Part shown: positions 8,292 to 13,160 of the stretch, piece by piece
Layout: the number at the start of each line of letters is the position of its first letter
Position numbering within the stretch: the first letter of the stretch is position 1
Origin: Bacillota bacterium
Lineage (GTDB): Bacteria; Bacillota; Bacilli; Bacillales_B; DSM-18226
Direction: 5' to 3'
NCBI GenBank assembly: GCA_021821235.1
Contig: JAKACS010000023.1
Location: forward strand, 1-13,160
DNA: 13,160 bases
Notes under the pieces: generated by a model
What the model saw: the letters and a program-made list of their open reading frames with translations, nothing else
What the model was told of the DNA's origin: nothing
Database searches by the model: none
Translations under genes and position numbers: made by a program

Positions 8292-8317
8292 CGTTTTTCC
8301 TTTTTCAATCAGAAATT

Positions 8318-8917
8318 TTATATGCCGTCCCTGTATTTTTCAATAATAACAGGCTGAATTTGTTTGCAGCCGATGGCACTCTCGATTGTTTCTGTTAGCA
8401 TTTCCATCCGTGCCACCATTGAATTCGGTTTTTTTATCGGATCATCCTGGCCAAAGGGGATAAAATATATATTTTTTGTTGCCATTAATCTCATTAAATT
8501 CACACCGTTTAAGCCGAGAGCATCGTTTGTTGAAATGCCAAGTACTACCGGTTTGCCATTTCTCAATGTTGCTTTGGCTGCCATTAAAACCGGACTGTCT
8601 GTCATCGCATTGGCAAATTTGCTCATTGAATTTCCGGTCAATGGGGCAATGACCATGCAGTCAAGGGGAATTTTCGGTCCAAGCGGTTCTGCCTTAACGA
8701 TCGAATCAATTGCTTTATTTCCGGTTAATTCTTCGATTCGTGCCACCCAATCCTCACCTTTTCCAAATCTTGTTTCCGTATTTTTCACTGTAAAGGTGAC
8801 AACGGGAAGAACTTCCGCGCCTTCTTGAACAAGTTTTTCAATTTGTGGAAAGACAGCATCGTAGGTGCAGTGGGAACCTGTTAATCCAAAGCCGATTCTT
8901 TTGCCTTTTAAACTCAT
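8318..8917 (-). CDS. spoVFB: Dipicolinate synthase subunit B
   Basis: Second subunit of dipicolinate synthase (also DpaB), which makes the dipicolinic acid of the spore core in the mother cell. It has 199 residues and belongs to the flavoprotein (phosphopantothenoylcysteine decarboxylase-like) family: a Rossmann-type N-terminus with GFGLTGSHC (9-17), then APLTGNSMSKFANAMTD (91-107) and a C-terminal PFGQDDPIKKPNSMVA. The ATG at 8917 overlaps the spoVFA stop by 4 nt (ATGA) and has AAAGGAG 8 nt upstream inside spoVFA, so the two subunits are translationally coupled. No terminator follows it. Its precise catalytic share is less clear than that of SpoVFA. Confidence 0.96.
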   Translation of the reverse strand: MSLKGKRIGFGLTGSHCTYDAVFPQIEKLVQEGAEVLPVVTFTVKNTETRFGKGEDWVARIEELTGNKAIDSIVKAEPLGPKIPLDCMVIAPLTGNSMSKFANAMTDSPVLMAAKATLRNGKPVVLGISTNDALGLNGVNLMRLMATKNIYFIPFGQDDPIKKPNSMVARMEMLTETIESAIGCKQIQPVIIEKYRDGI

Positions 8918-9816
8918 TTTTTGTTCTCCTTTCGCCTTTTCAAATCTTCTTCAAGCAATTGGGCAAGCACATCTGCCAAAATCTGTCCAGCCGTTTTCGG
9001 AGCAACAATTCCCGGCAGACTCGGAGCTAGCAGTGCCTTAATGCCGCGTTTTTCGGCATAGCGAAAATCGGTTCCGCCTGGTTTTGAAGCAATATCAATA
9101 ATGAGTGTGTGCACAGGCATTTTTGATAAAACTGCGGCGCTAAGTACCAAATGCGGAATTGTGTTGATAATGATATCTGTGTTTCTCACTTCTGTTTCAA
9201 GATCATTTAAATGAAACGGAGTTACACCCATTTCGGTGATTCTTGCAAGATGTTCACTTTTTCGCGCGCCTACCTTGACTTTGGCCCCCAAGGCATGAAA
9301 CGCTCTGGCTACACTCATGCCGCATCTGCCAAGCCCAAGAACAGCCACATTTGAACCATGGATTGTAAAGTCCGTATGTTGGATCGCCATCATGATCGTT
9401 CCTTCAACCGTTGGAATTGAGTTGTAGATCGCGACATCATCCCGAGCAAACAGCTGCACAAGCCTTCTGTTTGCTTTCGTTGTTAAGCCAGTCAAGAATG
9501 GATTTGTTATTCCGGAATAAATCGTGCAGTGACTTGGTGTACTGGCAAGTATGTCTTCTGTTAACACCACTTTTTCGTTTGAAAAAATTGTCTCCACCTG
9601 GCCCTGTAAATTCGTTCCGGCAACTGGTAAAATAAATGCATCTATTGTTGAAAAATCGATCTCATTGATTTTTTCCTTTACCGCACCTGTAAAAGCGTGA
9701 TCCAGCTGTTCGAAACCAATTAACGAAAGCCTGGCATCCAACTCTGTCAGCTTGCGGATAATTTCCAGCTGTCTGGCATCTCCGCCAATTACGGCAATCT
9801 GCATCCCTGTCAGCAT
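8914..9816 (-). CDS. spoVFA: Dipicolinate synthase subunit A
   Basis: Dehydrogenase-like subunit of dipicolinate synthase (also DpaA), oxidising the DapA product to dipicolinic acid in the mother cell. It has 300 residues. The N-terminal part contains IAVIGGDARQLEIIRKL and a second region has the NAD(P)-binding loop VLGLGRCGM (159-167) followed by KVKVGAR (179-185). The C-terminal segments RPGGTDF-like (SKPGGTDF) and LPGIVAPKTAGQIL are conserved in the family. I chose the ATG at 9816 because AGGTGA is 8 nt upstream; a GTG four codons earlier lies within that Shine-Dalgarno sequence. The start MLTGMQIAVIGG then matches the B. subtilis protein. It is preceded by a strong terminator and a candidate sigma-K promoter, which fits expression late in the mother cell. 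Confidence 0.97.
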   Translation of the reverse strand: MLTGMQIAVIGGDARQLEIIRKLTELDARLSLIGFEQLDHAFTGAVKEKINEIDFSTIDAFILPVAGTNLQGQVETIFSNEKVVLTEDILASTPSHCTIYSGITNPFLTGLTTKANRRLVQLFARDDVAIYNSIPTVEGTIMMAIQHTDFTIHGSNVAVLGLGRCGMSVARAFHALGAKVKVGARKSEHLARITEMGVTPFHLNDLETEVRNTDIIINTIPHLVLSAAVLSKMPVHTLIIDIASKPGGTDFRYAEKRGIKALLAPSLPGIVAPKTAGQILADVLAQLLEEDLKRRKENKK

Positions 9817-9824
9817 GAAAACAT

Positions 9825-9830
9825 TCACCT
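9825..9830 (-). promoter_or_regulatory. Ribosome binding site of spoVFA (AGGTGA), decides start
   Basis: AGGTGA on the minus strand, 8 nt before the ATG at 9816. It overlaps the in-frame GTG at 9828, which therefore is not the start. Confidence 0.75.
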
Positions 9831-9864
9831 TCTTTTTTAAAAATCCTTACCAACATCACTTCAA

Positions 9865-9892
9865 CATCTTATGTCACAATGACCGAATCGGT
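9865..9892 (-). promoter_or_regulatory. Candidate sigma-K promoter of spoVFA-spoVFB
   Basis: On the minus strand AC (9891-9892), a 17-nt spacer, then CATAAGATG (9865-9873), close to the sigma-K pattern AC-N16/17-CATANNNTA with one mismatch in the last base. It is about 50 nt upstream of the ATG. Dipicolinate synthase genes are known to be sigma-K-dependent in B. subtilis; the assignment here is by pattern only. Confidence 0.5.
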
Positions 9893-9910
9893 GAGTTTTC
9901 CACTCCATTG

Positions 9911-9959
9911 CATGAAAAAAAGCCCAAGCAACAGAAAGCTGCTTGGGCTTTTTTTCATG
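9911..9959 (-). terminator. Strong terminator after ymxH (perfect 20-bp inverted repeat)
   Basis: CATGAAAAAAAGCCCAAGCA and its exact reverse complement are separated by 9 nt. The GC-rich core AGCCCAAGCA is flanked by A and T runs, so it could work in both directions. It begins 9 nt past the ymxH stop and insulates spoVFA from upstream transcription. Confidence 0.93.
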
Positions 9960-9968
9960 TTTTGGAAT

Positions 9969-10214
9969 TTATTCAATTTCATCTGCAACATCAATGATGA
10001 TCATATCGGTGCCGATTTTTTTAATATGCTGCCAGGGAACTCGAATTTCCTGACCTTGTTTCCTTAGACCGAACCATTTTACACTAGGGATTAACAGTGC
10101 TTGAATTTGCCCGGTTGTTTCATTTATTTCGAGATCCGTCTGACCGAGAACACCGAGCCTTTCCGCCCTTTTCACATCAACGATTTCTTTCCCGCTTAAC
10201 TCACTTAGTCTCAC
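9969..10214 (-). CDS. ymxH: YlmC/YmxH family PRC-barrel sporulation protein
   Basis: 81-residue protein of the YlmC/YmxH family, found in spore formers. It is a single PRC-barrel-like domain: RLSELSGKEIVDV at the start, then GVLGQTDLEIN, a central KWFGLRKQGQEIRVPW and C-terminal KKIGTDMIIID. No membrane segment or catalytic motif is seen; the molecular role is unknown. The start is GTG at 10214, with AAAGGGGG 8 nt upstream. It lies downstream of mlpA with no terminator between, so it is probably co-transcribed, and is followed at once by a strong terminator. Its ribosome binding site can pair with a CCCCCTT upstream (see the repeat at 10223-10263). Confidence 0.93.
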   Translation of the reverse strand: MRLSELSGKEIVDVKRAERLGVLGQTDLEINETTGQIQALLIPSVKWFGLRKQGQEIRVPWQHIKKIGTDMIIIDVADEIE

Positions 10215-10222
10215 TTAAATAG

Positions 10223-10263
10223 CCCCCTTTCGAATCCTTTGTACTAGTCTATCGATAAGGGGG
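10223..10263 (-). repeat. Inverted repeat that can pair with the ymxH ribosome binding site
   Basis: In the minus-strand transcript CCCCCTT (10257-10263) is complementary to AAGGGGG (10223-10229), which is the Shine-Dalgarno sequence of ymxH. The loop is 27 nt. Pairing would block the site. Confidence 0.5.
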
Positions 10264-10277
10264 AGAATTTAGACTAG
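10244..10277 (-). repeat. 8-bp inverted repeat CTAGTCTA/TAGACTAG in mlpA-ymxH gap
   Basis: CTAGTCTA (10270-10277, minus strand) and TAGACTAG (10244-10251) are perfect partners around an 18-nt loop that contains the CCCCCTT segment. No T-run follows, so it is not a terminator. Confidence 0.5.
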
Positions 10278-10317
10278 CAGAAAAAAGACAATTGACCCGG
10301 ATACAAGCAATCTGATG

Positions 10318-11556
10318 CTATCGAATCGTGTTCGGCATTTCACCTTCGGGACTGATTAAAGAAACCGAGTAATGATCTGTAAAAATGCGATTGGTCATTT
10401 GATCTACAGCTAATTTTGTCACTTGGTCAATTTGCTCAATAATTTCATCAAGCGAGCGGTGTCGCTTGAGGAGAAGTTCATTTTTTCCATTTCTGCTCAT
10501 GCGGCTGTTTGTGCTTTCCAAACTAAGCATTAAACTGCCTTTTAATTGCTCTTTGCTATTTGTCAGTTCTTTTTCGCTGATCCCTTCCTGCTTTAATTTT
10601 TGAAGCGTCTCTGCGATCGTTTCAAACAAAACATCCAGCTGTTTCGCACCCGTACCGCCATAAATGGTGACAATTCCACTGTCCTGGTATGCTGAATGAT
10701 AGGAGAAAACCGAATATGCAAGCCCTCTTTGCTCGCGTACTTCCTGAAACAGCCTACTGCTCATGCTGCCACCGAGAATGTTGTTCAACACGATCAAACT
10801 GTAGATCTCTTCATGACCGACATTTAAACCGTCAAAGCCAAGACATAAATGGGCTTGCTCAGTTTCTTTTTTCCTGGCAATTCGATTGGCATGAAATGAT
10901 GGTGAATTTTCGGTTTTCGCTCCGCTTCCGCCCTGATACGATCCAAAATAATTTTCCACTTCACGAATAAAGGTGTCTGGGACATTTCCAGCGATTGAAA
11001 TAACAACATTTTCCGGCGTGTATCGTTCGAAAATATATTCTTTGAGCATTTCACCTGTGAACATGTTTAATGTTTCTTCTGTTCCTAAGATCGGGTAGCC
11101 AAGCGGATGGTCTTCATAAACGGCCTTGCTTAGTAAATCATGAACGATATCATCCGGCGTATCTTCGTACATTTTTATTTCTTCTAAAACCACATTTCTT
11201 TCCTTATTCAGTTCTTCCTCAACAAAAGTTGAATTAAAAAACATATCTGCCAACACATCAAGCGCATATTTCGCATGCGTATCAAGCACTTTGGCATAAT
11301 AGCATGTATATTCTTTCGATGTAAAAGCATTTACCTGTCCGCCAATACTATCAAAGGATTCTGCGATTTCCCTTGCAGTACGGGTGGTTGTTCCTTTAAA
11401 GAACATATGTTCCAAAAAATGGGATATTCCATTGTTCTCTGGATTTTCATCTCTTGATCCTGTTCCAATCCACACCCCAATTGCCACGGAGCGAACGGTT
11501 GGAATCCTTTCAAGGACAATTCGAACCCCATTCTGGCATGTATATTTCTTTATCAT
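10318..11556 (-). CDS. mlpA: M16 family zinc protease MlpA (YmxG)
   Basis: Zinc metalloprotease of the pitrilysin/mitochondrial processing peptidase family (M16B), 412 residues, the usual size. The inverted zinc motif HFLEH is at 46-50 (His46, Glu49, His50), with the distal glutamate expected in LEEIKMYED (Glu126 most likely). A typical C-terminal half has GGSMSSRLFQEVREQRGLAY, the R/Y substrate-contact region. It has no signal peptide, so it is cytoplasmic. The start is the ATG at 11556, spaced 6 nt from AGGAGG; an in-frame ATG six codons earlier (11574) overlaps that site and would be too long compared with B. subtilis MlpA. It lies 82 nt downstream of ylxY. The physiological substrate is unknown. 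Confidence 0.95.
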   Translation of the reverse strand: MIKKYTCQNGVRIVLERIPTVRSVAIGVWIGTGSRDENPENNGISHFLEHMFFKGTTTRTAREIAESFDSIGGQVNAFTSKEYTCYYAKVLDTHAKYALDVLADMFFNSTFVEEELNKERNVVLEEIKMYEDTPDDIVHDLLSKAVYEDHPLGYPILGTEETLNMFTGEMLKEYIFERYTPENVVISIAGNVPDTFIREVENYFGSYQGGSGAKTENSPSFHANRIARKKETEQAHLCLGFDGLNVGHEEIYSLIVLNNILGGSMSSRLFQEVREQRGLAYSVFSYHSAYQDSGIVTIYGGTGAKQLDVLFETIAETLQKLKQEGISEKELTNSKEQLKGSLMLSLESTNSRMSRNGKNELLLKRHRSLDEIIEQIDQVTKLAVDQMTNRIFTDHYSVSLISPEGEMPNTIR

Positions 11557-11562
11557 CGAAAT

Positions 11563-11568
11563 CCTCCT
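11563..11568 (-). promoter_or_regulatory. Ribosome binding site of mlpA (AGGAGG), decides start
   Basis: AGGAGG on the minus strand, 6 nt before the ATG at 11556. The upstream in-frame ATG at 11574 runs into it and has no Shine-Dalgarno sequence of its own. Confidence 0.8.
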
Positions 11569-11600
11569 GTTCATCTACAACTGCTGCGTCAATTATTCAT

Positions 11601-11609
11601 TTTATACCA
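11601..11609 (-). promoter_or_regulatory. Possible extended -10 promoter of mlpA
   Basis: TGGTATAAA on the minus strand (TG, one base, TATAAA), about 45 nt upstream of the mlpA start. No good -35 is seen. It would allow mlpA-ymxH to be transcribed separately from ylxY; read-through from ylxY is equally possible as there is no terminator between. Confidence 0.3.
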
Positions 11610-11638
11610 GATTCGCCTTCTATCGTTAGTATTTCCTC

Positions 11639-12607
11639 TTATTGTGTGAAATTGTCCTCCAATTTATTTATCCGCTCTTCATCCATTAAGCTAGAAATCG
11701 TCCCAATCTCCAACCCTTTTTGCTTTATTTGCGTGATTAGCTGATCCATCGATTTGGCGGTCGCTTCAGTCGGATGCATGAGAATAATGGATCCATTGCC
11801 GACTTTATTCATTACCCGTTGAATAAGCACATTAGGCGCTGGCTTTTGCCAATCAATCGTGTCAACCGTCCACATAACCGTCTTCATGTTAAATTCATCG
11901 GCAATTTTTACCGTCTCATCCCGATAGCTGCCACTTGGAGGTGCAAACCATTTGCTTTTTACCCCGGTGGTTGCTTCAATTACCTCATTTGCTTTTTTTA
12001 ATTCATCGCGAATGCGGGGAGCCGACAGCAGTTTCATATCAGGATGTGAATACGAATGGTTGCCGACTTCCTGTCCTGCATCGACAATCATCTTTGCTAA
12101 ATCAGGATTTTTTTTAACCCAATTTCCTTCTAAAAAAAAGCTAGCCGTTACATTGTGTTTTTTCAAAGTAGCCAGCATGGCTGGGAGATATTCGTTTCCC
12201 CATGCGACATTGATTAAAAAGCTGACCATTGGTTTGTCAGGATGACCGCGATAAATCGGTGAAGGAGGTAAATCCTTTAAATGCGTTTTCGGCGCAATTT
12301 GTTCAAATACAAGTTTTTTCTCATCAAACTGGCCGTCCTTTTTCATTTTGTTATAGGATGCGTCAATCTTGACTTTTAAACCATTATAGCCTGGCATGGC
12401 TTTCCATACTGAATCAATTTTTGCATTAGAGGGCTGAATTTTGTATTTGGGAGCTCTTTTTACAATCTCCTGATAAAGAGGATTTGCCTGTTTTGCTGCC
12501 GGTAATGATCCATTTTTTAACGATACGACATAGGAACTGACAGGTGTATAGGTAACAGAAAACCAGGCCACCAAAAAGAAAACTGCCAACACCATTATCT
12601 TTCTCAT
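11639..12607 (-). CDS. ylxY: Sporulation polysaccharide-deacetylase-like protein YlxY
   Basis: Exported NodB-fold protein, 322 residues. The N-terminus (MRKIMVLAVFFLVAWFSV) is a signal peptide or membrane anchor. Residues about 40-120 are an YlxY-specific region (PGYNGLKVKID), followed by the deacetylase domain (about 125-310). Motif 2, HSYSH (184-188), and motif 5, ILMHP (275-279), are present, as is DTIDWQKP (249-256). Motif 1, normally TFDDGP, is replaced by FLINVAWGN (130-138), without the catalytic aspartate pair, and motif 3 reads APPSG (222-226) rather than RPPYG. The same pattern occurs in B. subtilis YlxY as I recall it, so this is a family trait and not decay. I chose the ATG at 12607 (AAGGGGG 9 nt upstream) over a TTG 15 codons earlier. 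It follows pnp after a terminator; I see no clear promoter in the gap. Confidence 0.94.
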   Translation of the reverse strand: MRKIMVLAVFFLVAWFSVTYTPVSSYVVSLKNGSLPAAKQANPLYQEIVKRAPKYKIQPSNAKIDSVWKAMPGYNGLKVKIDASYNKMKKDGQFDEKKLVFEQIAPKTHLKDLPPSPIYRGHPDKPMVSFLINVAWGNEYLPAMLATLKKHNVTASFFLEGNWVKKNPDLAKMIVDAGQEVGNHSYSHPDMKLLSAPRIRDELKKANEVIEATTGVKSKWFAPPSGSYRDETVKIADEFNMKTVMWTVDTIDWQKPAPNVLIQRVMNKVGNGSIILMHPTEATAKSMDQLITQIKQKGLEIGTISSLMDEERINKLEDNFTQ

Positions 12608-12616
12608 TATGTCTTT

Positions 12617-12623
12617 CCCCCTT
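12617..12623 (-). promoter_or_regulatory. Ribosome binding site of ylxY (AAGGGGG), decides start
   Basis: AAGGGGG on the minus strand, 9 nt before the ATG at 12607. The longer frame from the TTG at 12652 would read through it and would put a basic stretch before the signal sequence. Confidence 0.75.
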
Positions 12624-12726
12624 CGTATACAAAATATGTTTAAGAGGGACAAGGTAGACCAAAAAACCGAACAAGATCAATTGGCACTGAAATATCCTTT
12701 TTTTAATATGTAAACTGCAAGTCAGA

Positions 12727-12751
12727 CAAAAAGCCAGGGTTCCCCCTGGCT
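12727..12751 (-). terminator. Rho-independent terminator of pnp
   Basis: On the minus strand AGCCAGGG GGAA CCCTGGCT followed by a T-run: a perfect 8-bp GC-rich stem with a 4-nt loop. It begins about 9 nt past the pnp stop codon. Confidence 0.93.
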
Positions 12752-12760
12752 AATGGGTCA

Positions 12761-13160
12761 TTATTTTTGATTGCCTTCTTCTTTTTCACGTTGCTCTTTT
12801 AAGACTGCTTTGCGCGAAAGGTTGACACGACCCTGTTTATCAATTTCCGTAACTTTTACGAGAAGTTCGTCACCGATCTTGACGACATCTTCCACTTTTC
12901 CAACTCGTTCCTCTGCCAGCTCAGAAATGTGGACTAAGCCGTCTTTCCCTGGGAAAATCTCAGCAAAAGCACCAAACTTTTCGATTCTCTTTACTTTTCC
13001 AAGGTATAGTTGGCCTACAACGACTTCACGAACAAGATCCTCAATGATCTTCTTGGCTTTTTCATTCATATCCTGGTTGGCGGAGGCAATAAAGATCGTG
13101 CCATCCTGCTCGATATCAATTTTAACACCGGTTTCTTCAATGATTTTATTGATTTGTTTG
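12761..13160 (-). CDS. pnp: Polynucleotide phosphorylase, C-terminal part, cut by window edge
   Basis: 3'-5' phosphorolytic exoribonuclease of mRNA decay. Only the last 132 or so residues are visible. They hold the end of the KH domain ([22 protein letters not shown], with the rest of the core outside the window) and the S1 RNA-binding domain ([57 protein letters not shown]), then a short charged tail ending EGNQK. The frame is open to the right edge; an internal ATG at 13069 is not a start, because the KH sequence continues upstream of it in the same frame. The terminator follows directly. Confidence 0.97.
   Translation of the reverse strand, partial: KQINKIIEETGVKIDIEQDGTIFIASANQDMNEKAKKIIEDLVREVVVGQLYLGKVKRIEKFGAFAEIFPGKDGLVHISELAEERVGKVEDVVKIGDELLVKVTEIDKQGRVNLSRKAVLKEQREKEEGNQK

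Noticed and set aside
8076..8317. Lysine riboswitch or T-box in the asd leader
   Set aside because: I found no T-box sequence, no terminator/antiterminator pair and none of the lysine riboswitch core by eye; only a simple imperfect stem is visible.
8364..8828. Plus-strand open frame of 154 codons opposite spoVFB
   Set aside because: It lies wholly opposite a clearly conserved gene, lacks a recognisable domain and is what the complement of spoVFB gives.
12761..13069. Stand-alone 102-residue S1-domain protein
   Set aside because: The frame stays open to the window edge and encodes the PNPase KH domain upstream of the ATG, so it is the end of pnp.
1..13160. Mobile element, prophage, CRISPR array, tRNA or novel multi-gene system
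   Set aside because: Every gene matches a known Bacillus core gene in the usual order, gaps are short, and no transposase, integrase, repeat array or tRNA-like sequence was seen.

Overview
The window is a stretch of chromosome from an endospore-forming member of the Bacillaceae. It is moderately AT-rich and every gene is on the minus strand. Protein sequences and gene order match, as I recall it, the Bacillus subtilis segment pnpA - ylxY - mlpA - ymxH - spoVFA - spoVFB - asd - dapG - dapA - rnjB - tepA - ylzJ - spoIIIE, with nothing inserted or missing. I cannot name the species.

In transcription order (high to low coordinates): the 3' end of pnp (polynucleotide phosphorylase), closed by a strong terminator; ylxY (exported polysaccharide-deacetylase-like protein), mlpA (M16 zinc protease) and ymxH (PRC-barrel sporulation protein), closed by a perfect 20-bp inverted-repeat terminator; spoVFA-spoVFB (dipicolinate synthase, overlapping by 4 nt), followed by a 242-nt gap with no terminator; asd-dapG-dapA (aspartate to the dihydrodipicolinate precursor), closed by a terminator that starts at the dapA stop codon; rnjB (RNase J2) with its own sigma-A-like promoter and a terminator; then tepA-ylzJ (overlapping by 4 nt) and spoIIIE, which runs off the left edge.

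The genes fall into two themes. First, one pathway is laid out in a row: DapG, Asd and DapA take aspartate to 4-hydroxy-tetrahydrodipicolinate, which feeds lysine and peptidoglycan synthesis in growing cells and which SpoVFA/SpoVFB oxidise to dipicolinic acid in the mother cell. A candidate sigma-K promoter precedes spoVFA and a candidate sigma-A promoter precedes asd, so the dap genes could be read from both. Second, there are RNA-decay enzymes (PNPase, RNase J2) and sporulation or proteolysis genes (YlxY, MlpA, YmxH, TepA, SpoIIIE).

I found no mobile element, CRISPR array, tRNA, rRNA, phage gene or unknown multi-gene system; this is conserved core genome. The points worth a second look are an RNase J2 with a complete J1-like metal site, a YlxY whose NodB catalytic motif is degenerate, a leader that could hide the ymxH ribosome binding site, a foldable asd leader, and a repeated motif upstream of tepA and spoIIIE. 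Four of the twelve visible starts are not ATG (TTG for spoIIIE and rnjB, GTG for ylzJ and ymxH).
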